Positions 57,588 through 64,000 of a stretch of 64,000 nucleotides of DNA are shown piece after piece. A model generated the notes under the pieces. That model did no database searches. It saw only the letters and a list, made by a program, of their open reading frames with translations, and was not told the DNA's origin. The translations under genes and the position numbers were made by a program. The stretch is from the NCBI GenBank assembly GCA_028697145.1, contig JAQVFR010000015.1, positions 1 to 64,000 of the forward strand, given 5' to 3'. Position 1 is the first letter of the stretch, and each line of letters starts with the position of its first letter. The DNA comes from Actinomycetota bacterium (GTDB lineage: Bacteria > Actinomycetota > Geothermincolia > Geothermincolales > RBG-13-55-18).

Positions 57588-59756
57588 TCACGGGTCCGGT
57601 TGCAGGGAAGGCATGCCGTCCCCGCCGTTTTCCGGTCGTAAGCGGTATAGAAGGATCGCCTCATCGATAAACTCCCGCCTGGATGGCCTGTGCTCGAAGC
57701 TCTTCTCCAGGCTTTCCTCCCGGAAACGGTATTCCCCCACCAGCTCCAGACGCAGGTTCTCAACCAATGGTATATTATCCCCGGACGATCCGGGACGCCA
57801 CAACAGGAAAATGGGGCTCCCGGTAAAATCCAGGTCCTCAAGGAGTGACAGGAACTCGCTCTCCCGCAACACGGCGTTGTCCCTCAGCCAGGCGCTCTCT
57901 ACCCCGTACATGCACCTCAGCGGGGAACCGAACAGGTCGCCGAGGTGATAATCCATGACCAGGGTAGCCTCACCGCCCACGTCAGCGGCAATATCCTCGC
58001 ATAACTCCACCTGGTTGCCGCTTTCGTCCAGTCCGAATAGGGGCACGGAGGCGTTCACGGAGAAGAGGATGAGGTAGAGGAGAAACGCGAACACGAACAC
58101 CCTGGAGGCCCACGCGACCCAGGCGGGTTTTCTCCTCATTTGCCCGACGCCGTCGAGGAGGCTCTTGAGGACGTAGGCTACCGCCAGCACCGCCATGGGG
58201 AACACCACCGGCAGGAGCCTGCGCATGACCAGGATGTGCATGGGCATAGCCCGCATGTTCCAGGCATAGAGCAAGGTGTAAGCCAGGCCGATAAAGCCCA
58301 GCGTGTACTCGCCGTATCCGCGCCGCCGCGCAAACCATGCCGCATACCCCGCGAACACGGCCGCCAGGCCCGCGAAGGACAGGTACCATCCCCACCTGAC
58401 TAGGCTCTCGTTTGTGTAGCTGGGGCCCCGCATCTCCTTGATGAAACCGTAGCCAACGACCGCGTCGGCCCCCTGCGGCCGGATGAAGTAGAGAAAGACG
58501 AATGCCCCGCACAATATCAGCCAAAGCGCTGGGACCCAAAGGGACCTCGCGTCCCTCAACTTTCGCACCGCTCCCTCCAGCTTGCGGCCGAAGATCAAGG
58601 ACGCGAGCAAACCCAGGACGAAAACGACCCCGAGGGGTGAGTATGCCCAGCCCAGCGACGCGAAGAAGTCCCTCCAGATGAACTGGAAGTAGACCCGTGA
58701 AAAAAGCAGGCCCGCGAGGATGGAGAGGGTCGCCCCGGCGGCGAGCAGGGCCAGGAAGAGACGGTCGTCGCGAGTGATCCGGCCGGATATCCTCCTGGCC
58801 AGGTAGCACAGGGCGATGGGCGCTAAGACGAATATGAAGTCGATGCGGCAGAAAAATCCCAGGCTGAAGAAGACCGCGGCCAGGACCGCCATGCTCCCCC
58901 CACCGCCCCCTTCGTCACGCAGGTAGGCCAGCACGCACAGGGACCCGGAAAGGAAGAGAAGCATGTTCATCATTTCCGAGGTCGTGTAATGCGAGAAGTA
59001 CAGTATCAGCGGGGAGAGGGCGAACAGGACCGCCGCGGCGATTGCCCACCGCCTGCCGAGCAGGCGCGCCGCCAGGAGCCAGAATCCCCACAACGCCATA
59101 ATCGCGACGACGGTGACGGCCCAATACTGGCCAGAGAGGCCGATAAAGGAAGCGAAGACCGCCAGCAGGGAAGGCCACAGGTAGTAGAACCACGGGCGCA
59201 CGGTGCCGCTTTCGAAGTCGTCTATGATGAAGAACTGGTTCTCGAAGTAGATGCCGTCATCTGAGCGGTCCTGCTCCTCGTAGAAAAGGAGGCCGCGTCG
59301 TTCCTCGTCCACCATGGAGGCGACCCGGTTCTCGACAGAGATGCCCCCCTCCTGTTCTATATGGGTGGAGATGTTCGTGTACACGCCCACGTCCGACCAC
59401 CCGAAGACGATGCGCCAGGGGGAGAGGAAGAGGATCAGGCCTATGGCCGCGATGGCCAGGGCGAGGATCACGTCCTTAAAACCCAATCGGAATATCCAGC
59501 CGATCCTTTTCCTCGCCGCCAGGCCCATGGCGGCGCACAGAGACCCGACCAGGATGAGCAGCAAGGTAAGGCTGTACAGCGATGTTAGGGCGAGGATCAG
59601 GGAGCAGAAGGATACGGTACCTACGCCGAGGGATGCTGCCAGGAACAGTCTCTCCCCGCCGTTAACGTCCCCCTTGTCCCCGCGAAGCAGCGAGAATGCC
59701 AGCCAGCCGGGGATGAAGAGAAAGGCGGCCAAGGCGAGAGCGCGCAGAAGGATCAA
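57588..59756 (-). CDS. large GT-C-like membrane protein
   Basis: 722 aa from a TTG that overlaps the preceding stop as TTGA, with AAGGGAAAGG upstream. About twelve to thirteen helices; a first-loop acidic region FGWSDVGVYTNISTHIE resembles the Asp-containing first loop of GT-C glycosyltransferases. The C-terminal 150 residues are soluble. The frame is open further upstream, but that part only shadows the GT2 gene at 59753-60625. Confidence 0.75.
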   Translation of the reverse strand: MILLRALALAAFLFIPGWLAFSLLRGDKGDVNGGERLFLAASLGVGTVSFCSLILALTSLYSLTLLLILVGSLCAAMGLAARKRIGWIFRLGFKDVILALAIAAIGLILFLSPWRIVFGWSDVGVYTNISTHIEQEGGISVENRVASMVDEERRGLLFYEEQDRSDDGIYFENQFFIIDDFESGTVRPWFYYLWPSLLAVFASFIGLSGQYWAVTVVAIMALWGFWLLAARLLGRRWAIAAAVLFALSPLILYFSHYTTSEMMNMLLFLSGSLCVLAYLRDEGGGGGSMAVLAAVFFSLGFFCRIDFIFVLAPIALCYLARRISGRITRDDRLFLALLAAGATLSILAGLLFSRVYFQFIWRDFFASLGWAYSPLGVVFVLGLLASLIFGRKLEGAVRKLRDARSLWVPALWLILCGAFVFLYFIRPQGADAVVGYGFIKEMRGPSYTNESLVRWGWYLSFAGLAAVFAGYAAWFARRRGYGEYTLGFIGLAYTLLYAWNMRAMPMHILVMRRLLPVVFPMAVLAVAYVLKSLLDGVGQMRRKPAWVAWASRVFVFAFLLYLILFSVNASVPLFGLDESGNQVELCEDIAADVGGEATLVMDYHLGDLFGSPLRCMYGVESAWLRDNAVLRESEFLSLLEDLDFTGSPIFLLWRPGSSGDNIPLVENLRLELVGEYRFREESLEKSFEHRPSRREFIDEAILLYRLRPENGGDGMPSLQPDP

Positions 59757-60625
59757 GCCTTTCCCTTCCTTTCCCTTCCGGACCTTATCCTTCCGATCAG
59801 GAGGGAGAGGACAAACCTCGCCGCCAGCCCCGCCGCCACCACGGGCATGAGCAGCGCGCCCCTCCACCCCCGGTACCGCTTGCGGAAAAAGATGAACATG
59901 CTGCGGTGATGGTGGTAGAGCATGCGCACCGACTGCTGGGAGCTGGTCCTGCCGATGTGATGCAGCAGCCGCATGGAGGGGTCGTAGACCACGCGGTATC
60001 CCGCCCGGCGCAGGCGCCAGCAGAAGTCCACGTCCTCCACGTACATGAAGTAGGCCTCGTCGAAGCCGCCCACCTCCAGGGCCGCCTCCCGCCTCAGCAG
60101 CATGGCCGCGCCGGAGACCCAGTCCACCTCGCAGGGCTCGTCCCGGCACAGGTCCTTCATCTGGTAGGCGCGGGTCAGGGGGTTGTCCGGCCAGGCCTCG
60201 CCCAGAAAGCCGTGGACCACGCTCTCGAGCATCGAGGGGAATAGGCGGCAGGACATCTGCACGCTGCCGTCGCTGTTGAGCACCATGGGCCCGAGGGCCC
60301 CGATGCCGGGATCGGCGTCCATGTGGTCGAGGACGGTTTCGAGCCCGCCCTCCAGGAATTCCACGTCGCTGTTGAGGATGAACACGTAGGGGCGCTCCGT
60401 CGCCGCGATGCCCCGGTTGCAGGCGGAGGAATAACCGGGGTTGCCCGGGTTGTCGATGAGCCGGGCGTCGGGGAACTCGCCCTTGACCATCTCGCGGCTG
60501 CCGTCCGTGGAGCCGTTGTCCACCACCAGCGTCTCCACCTCGCCGGGCATCTCCCGCGCGGACTCCAGGCACTTGCGCAGGTCCGCCATGGTGTTGTAGT
60601 TGACGATCACCAGCGCCGCCCTCAC
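59753..60625 (-). CDS. GT2 family glycosyltransferase, rhamnosyltransferase-like
   Basis: 290 aa. AALVIVNYNTMADLRKCL, LVVDNGSTDGSREM, FILNSDVEFLEGGL, EVDWVSGAAMLLRRE and YVEDVDFCWRLRRAGY. GTG start in a GTGA overlap with the previous gene. Confidence 0.9.
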   Translation of the reverse strand: MRAALVIVNYNTMADLRKCLESAREMPGEVETLVVDNGSTDGSREMVKGEFPDARLIDNPGNPGYSSACNRGIAATERPYVFILNSDVEFLEGGLETVLDHMDADPGIGALGPMVLNSDGSVQMSCRLFPSMLESVVHGFLGEAWPDNPLTRAYQMKDLCRDEPCEVDWVSGAAMLLRREAALEVGGFDEAYFMYVEDVDFCWRLRRAGYRVVYDPSMRLLHHIGRTSSQQSVRMLYHHHRSMFIFFRKRYRGWRGALLMPVVAAGLAARFVLSLLIGRIRSGRERKGKA

Positions 60626-61638
60626 CGGCGCTTCCTCCTCGCCAGCCCGGCCACGTACCCGGCCATCTTGGCGCCGTCTATGGCCAGCATGAGCAGGGAG
60701 ATGCAGGGAACGGCGGCTGCCTGTTCCCGTGCCGGGCGACCCTCCATAAAGGACGGGATGCGCATCCAGCGCCGGCCGGCGTACATTGCCGCCGCCGCCG
60801 CCGTCGGTGCGGCCATGCGCCGCCCGCGCGGGGAGGCCGCGCAGAACGCCAGCCAGGCGTAGGTGGCAAAGCGCAGCAGGTGGCGCTGGGGGTACATCCC
60901 GGACTCACCGTCCCCCCGGGCGTATAGGAAGTACTGGCGCAGCAGGGAGCGGGGGCCTGGCCTCATCCTCCAGTAGACCAGTGCGTCCCTGGCCATGACG
61001 TGGCGTATACCCATATTCTTCCATGTATGGTTGAAATACATGTCCTCGCCTATCTCCAGCCACTCCGGGTAGCCCCCGGTCGCCTCCCAGACGGAGCGGC
61101 GGAAAGCCAGGGAGCGCGAGGAGGGCATGAAGCGGCGCTCGCGCACCTCCCACGCCAGGGGCAGGGTGGCGCACGCCGAGACCTCCTCGAAGAAGCTCCC
61201 GGTGAGGGGCTTGTAGAACCCCGCGACCAGGTCTATCCCCGCATCCTCATACATGGGGGCCACGATCTTCTCGAGCCAGAACGGGCCCAACACGCAGCCG
61301 GCGTCGGTAACGGCGATGATCTCTCCTGTGGCCATGCCGATGGCTATGTTTCTGCCCCGCGCGATGTTGCAGCCCTCGCAGACCTCCAGCCGCACCGGAA
61401 AGGGCGCCGTCGCCGAAAGCGCGCGCAGCATCTCCAGGGTGCCGTCCCGGGACCCGCCGTCGACCAGGACCACCTCGTCGGGCTGGCGCGACTGCCCCAG
61501 GATGCTCGTCCACCATTCCGCCAGGTTGTCCGCCTCGTTGAGCAGCGTGGCCACCAGCGTCACGCCGCTGCCGGCCACCGCGACCGCGCGCGCGGGCCGG
61601 ACGGCCCCGCCTTCGCCCCTCGCCAATGCATCTGGCAA
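60622..61638 (-). CDS. GT2 family glycosyltransferase
   Basis: 338 aa. VTLVATLLNEADNLAEWW, VVLVDGGSRDGTLE, ARGRNIAIGMATGEIIAVTDAGC split over two motifs, and LEIGEDMYFNHTWKNMG. C-terminal hydrophobic stretch near 305-325. The start is TTG with AGGAGGT upstream, 4 nt after the stop of the GT4 gene. Confidence 0.87.
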   Translation of the reverse strand: MPDALARGEGGAVRPARAVAVAGSGVTLVATLLNEADNLAEWWTSILGQSRQPDEVVLVDGGSRDGTLEMLRALSATAPFPVRLEVCEGCNIARGRNIAIGMATGEIIAVTDAGCVLGPFWLEKIVAPMYEDAGIDLVAGFYKPLTGSFFEEVSACATLPLAWEVRERRFMPSSRSLAFRRSVWEATGGYPEWLEIGEDMYFNHTWKNMGIRHVMARDALVYWRMRPGPRSLLRQYFLYARGDGESGMYPQRHLLRFATYAWLAFCAASPRGRRMAAPTAAAAAMYAGRRWMRIPSFMEGRPAREQAAAVPCISLLMLAIDGAKMAGYVAGLARRKRR

Positions 61639-61641
61639 TCC

Positions 61642-62802
61642 CTACACCTCCTCCATGACCCGTTTGTAGATGTCCATCACCTGCGCGGCGGCCTTCTCCC
61701 AGGTGAAGATGCGGGCCCTCTCCCGCCCCCCCTCGACCAGGCGCGAACGCAGGACGTGGTCGGAGATGACCTCCTCCACCCTTGCGGCTATCTCCTCCGC
61801 CTCGAGGGGGTCCTCCAGCAGCAGGGCGGCATCCCCCACCACCTCGGGCAGGGAGGCGCGCCTCGAGGTGATCACCGGCACCCCGCAGGCCATGGCCTCC
61901 AGGGGCGGCAGTCCGAAGCCCTCGTAGATGGACGGGAACACCAGCATGTCCGCGCTGGCCAGGAGCGACCTCAGGCGTTCGTCCGGGACGTATCCAGTGA
62001 ACACGACCTCATCCCCAAGCCCCAGGTCATCGACCCTGAACGCCAGCTTGCGGTACTCGGTATTGTTGAGCTTGCCCAGGCCTCCCCCCCCGATCACCGC
62101 CAGCCGGTGCTCGAGGCCTCTCTCGCGCAGGAGCGCGAACGCCTCCAGCAGGGTGGCCAGGTTCTTGCGTGGGTGCAGGTTGCCGACGTAGGCGATATAG
62201 GGGGGGTCGAGGCAGTAGGCGCGCAGGGCGGTGTCGATCTCCCCCGGGTCCGGCTCCTCCAGGAAAACGGGGTTCAAGCCCGGGTAGACCACCTCCACTT
62301 TCCCGGGCGGCAGCCCGTATACCTCCGACAGCTCGTCCGCGGTGAAGCGCGAGTCGGCAAGCACCACGCGCGACCGCTCCAGGAGTTCGGGAAGGTACGC
62401 TATGAAGCGCCGGATGCCCCTGCTCTGCATCTCCGGGAAACGCACGAAGTTGATGTCGTGCACGGTGGAGACCAGGCGCGCCTCGCGCAGGGCCGGGGCC
62501 TGGTAATTGGTGGCGTGGAAGATATCGAACCCCCCCAGGAGTGACTCGGCGGGGAACGCATCGGTCCTCCTCCACCAGGTGTAGTAGAGAAAGTTCGCCG
62601 GGAGGTTGAACCCCTTCACCGTCACGCCCTCCAGCGGCGGCGAGACGTCCTTGAGGCGGTGCCCCCCGCGCAGGGATATGGAGAAGAGCTCGGCCTCCAG
62701 GCCGATCCCCGACCTCAATAGGTGCGCGATGAGGTTCTCGGTGTAATGACCGATCCCGGTCTTCTCGAGGAGGAACGGGGTGCCGTCGAAAACGACCTTC
62801 AT
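61642..62802 (-). CDS. GT4 family glycosyltransferase
   Basis: 386 aa, GT-B fold. VVFDGTPFLLEKTGIGHYTENL, VSTVHDINFVRFPEM, ADSRFTADELSEVYG, YIAYVGNLHPRKNLATLLEA, VFTGYVPDERLRSLLASADM and FPSIYEGFGLPPLEAMACGVPVI are typical of mannosyl/rhamnosyl-transferases of this family. Confidence 0.92.
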   Translation of the reverse strand: MKVVFDGTPFLLEKTGIGHYTENLIAHLLRSGIGLEAELFSISLRGGHRLKDVSPPLEGVTVKGFNLPANFLYYTWWRRTDAFPAESLLGGFDIFHATNYQAPALREARLVSTVHDINFVRFPEMQSRGIRRFIAYLPELLERSRVVLADSRFTADELSEVYGLPPGKVEVVYPGLNPVFLEEPDPGEIDTALRAYCLDPPYIAYVGNLHPRKNLATLLEAFALLRERGLEHRLAVIGGGGLGKLNNTEYRKLAFRVDDLGLGDEVVFTGYVPDERLRSLLASADMLVFPSIYEGFGLPPLEAMACGVPVITSRRASLPEVVGDAALLLEDPLEAEEIAARVEEVISDHVLRSRLVEGGRERARIFTWEKAAAQVMDIYKRVMEEV

Positions 62803-62830
62803 TTCCTACCCGCCGTATGCCCTTCCGCCA

Positions 62831-63250
62831 TCAGGGATTCGTCGTGCTCCACTGCCCCCAGTTGATAAGGACTATCCCCGCCACGATCGCCGCTACCCCT
62901 ACCCAGTTAAGGGAGAGGATCTCCCGGTTCTCGAAGAATTTGTCGTAGAACATGACCACGATATAGGTCAGGCTCACGAAGGGATAAGCGACGCCCAGCG
63001 GCACGTCCGTGAGCACGATAAGCCAGAACATGGCCGAGCTCACGAAGAAGAACAGCCCCAGGAGGACTATCCAGTTGGTCAGGATCTCCTTGAAAAATGT
63101 GGCTGGCTGTTTCAGGAGCTCCAGGGCCCCCATCTCGGTCCTCTCCTTCACGGTGCTCATACCGCGCCGCAGGCACAACTGCCCGCTGATGGCCAGGCTC
63201 ACGCTGATTATCACCAGGACATAGGATATCGGCTTGACCGCACTTTCCAT
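62831..63250 (-). CDS. small multidrug resistance/EamA-like transporter, lipid-sugar flippase type
   Basis: 139 aa, four helices. The end PLGVAYPFVSLTYIVVMFYDKFF and LNWVGVAAIVAGIVLI resembles EamA/SMR proteins such as the ArnE/ArnF lipid-linked aminoarabinose flippase. ATG 63250 with GGAGG upstream. A role in flipping a lipid-linked sugar fits the operon. Confidence 0.8.
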   Translation of the reverse strand: MESAVKPISYVLVIISVSLAISGQLCLRRGMSTVKERTEMGALELLKQPATFFKEILTNWIVLLGLFFFVSSAMFWLIVLTDVPLGVAYPFVSLTYIVVMFYDKFFENREILSLNWVGVAAIVAGIVLINWGQWSTTNP

Positions 63251-63374
63251 CTCTCCTCCTTGTACATCGGTGCTCCCTCTGCCCCGCCGGGCCGCCCCGG
63301 ACCCCACGCCGGGCGGGGGCATTTCAGGCGTATTATACCAGCCTCTCGCGACTCCTGGCGCAACATGCGGTTGC

Positions 63375-64000
63375 TCACACCGCCTCATGGGAGAAGGCGG
63401 GCGCCTCGATGGGCAGCGGCGGTTCCTCGCCGTAAGCGGAAAAGGTGAAGGTCACGAGCGTGTGCCTGCTCGAGCCGTCGTCCAGTTCGATCGACTGCTC
63501 CATGACCACGCGGCGCGGCAGGCCGTCCTTCTCCCCTATCCACAACTCCACCGACAGCTCCCCCAGGATATCGGCAAGCCCCAGGCCCCCGTACTGCTCC
63601 GCGAAGTAGGGGTCGTTCTGGATGCGCAGGCCGACCAGTTCTTCGCCGCTCGCGACGTAGGACGCGCGCGCGCACCTTACGCCATCCACTTCCTCGTAGC
63701 CGAGCCACTCCGGTTCCCCTCCCATGGCGACCAGGCCGGCCATGACCTGGTCGTAGTCGAAGAAGCGGTTTTGGCCGGACTCGGGGGTGTAGTGGACCCA
63801 GCCGGTCACGCCCAGCTCCCGCGAAAGCCGCTCGCCCATGACGTACGCCGTGGCTCCCCGGTCCAGCGTGAGATAGGAGAAAGAGTTGCGCTGCGGCTGG
63901 TCCGGCTGCAGCGAGCTGCTAACCGTCTCTTCGTATTCGTAGGTCTCGCGGTCGGGGAATATTATGTCGCCCTCCACGCGCAGGACCTGCTGGAACTCCC
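63375..64000 (-). CDS. LolA/LppX-like exported protein, partial
   Basis: The frame runs off the end of the window, so the N-terminus and any signal peptide or lipobox are missing. The visible 208 residues are beta-rich with a pattern (VEGDIIFPDR, YVMGERLSR, VDGVRCARASYVA, LWIGEKDGLPRRVV) like LolA/LppX/LprG lipid carriers, in which a strand-helix-strand half-barrel binds lipid. Assigned from pattern only. Confidence 0.65.
   Translation of the reverse strand, partial: EFQQVLRVEGDIIFPDRETYEYEETVSSSLQPDQPQRNSFSYLTLDRGATAYVMGERLSRELGVTGWVHYTPESGQNRFFDYDQVMAGLVAMGGEPEWLGYEEVDGVRCARASYVASGEELVGLRIQNDPYFAEQYGGLGLADILGELSVELWIGEKDGLPRRVVMEQSIELDDGSSRHTLVTFTFSAYGEEPPLPIEAPAFSHEAV

Noticed and set aside
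59757-60572. N-terminal extension of the large GT-C gene
   Set aside because: It reads Gly/Arg-rich, low-complexity sequence antiphase to a clear GT2 gene; the TTGA overlap at 59756 is the better start.

Overview
The window is GC-rich DNA from a bacterial chromosome, densely coded and with many 4-bp stop/start overlaps. The housekeeping blocks are those of Gram-positive bacteria: tig-clpP-clpX; murI-rph-rdgB; smpB-ssrA; ftsE-ftsX next to an S41 protease; prfB-secA-hpf-flgM-comFC. The tmRNA tag (reads ADSELALAA) and the gene blocks fit a deep-branching Actinomycetota lineage best. That placement is an inference from gene content, not a phylogeny.

Layout. 0-4 kb: ClpXP protease and trigger factor. 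3.6-4.1 kb: tRNA-Leu, tRNA-Arg(TCT) and tRNA-His. 4.1-8.6 kb: a tandem duplication of a two-gene unit, a TrkH-type cation channel subunit followed by a small exported membrane-anchored protein. 8.7-12.7 kb: an unrecognised protein, tRNA-Pro and tRNA-Gly, an SRPBCC protein, rdgB, rph and murI. 12.9-16.1 kb: a two-subunit GMC oxidoreductase and a metallo-beta-lactamase-fold hydrolase, with repeat DNA between them. 16.3-20.3 kb: smpB and ssrA, then a three-gene ABC transporter of visibly lower GC. 20.4-35.3 kb: ctpA, ftsX, ftsE, a split transketolase, a PHP phosphatase, prfB (with its programmed frameshift), secA, two membrane HD-domain proteins, hpf, a FlgM-like gene and comFC. This run keeps the order seen in Bacillus but without the flagellar genes that normally lie between flgM and hpf.

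35.4-64 kb is mainly a cell-surface polysaccharide locus: two sugar nucleotidyltransferases, two GDP-mannose-type dehydratases/reductases, ten GT2/GT4 glycosyltransferases, two large GT-C-like membrane proteins, a flippase, an asparagine-synthetase homologue without the glutaminase cysteine, and several membrane proteins of unknown role. mtnA and ahcY (S-adenosylmethionine by-product recycling) are embedded in its first part.

The most unusual region is 37.84-38.28 kb. It holds a tRNA with conflicting identity features, then an antisense-oriented copy of its 5' half placed exactly between a near-consensus promoter and an intrinsic terminator (a candidate small RNA). A roughly 185-bp dispersed repeat follows, with a second copy in opposite orientation at 15.1-15.3 kb.
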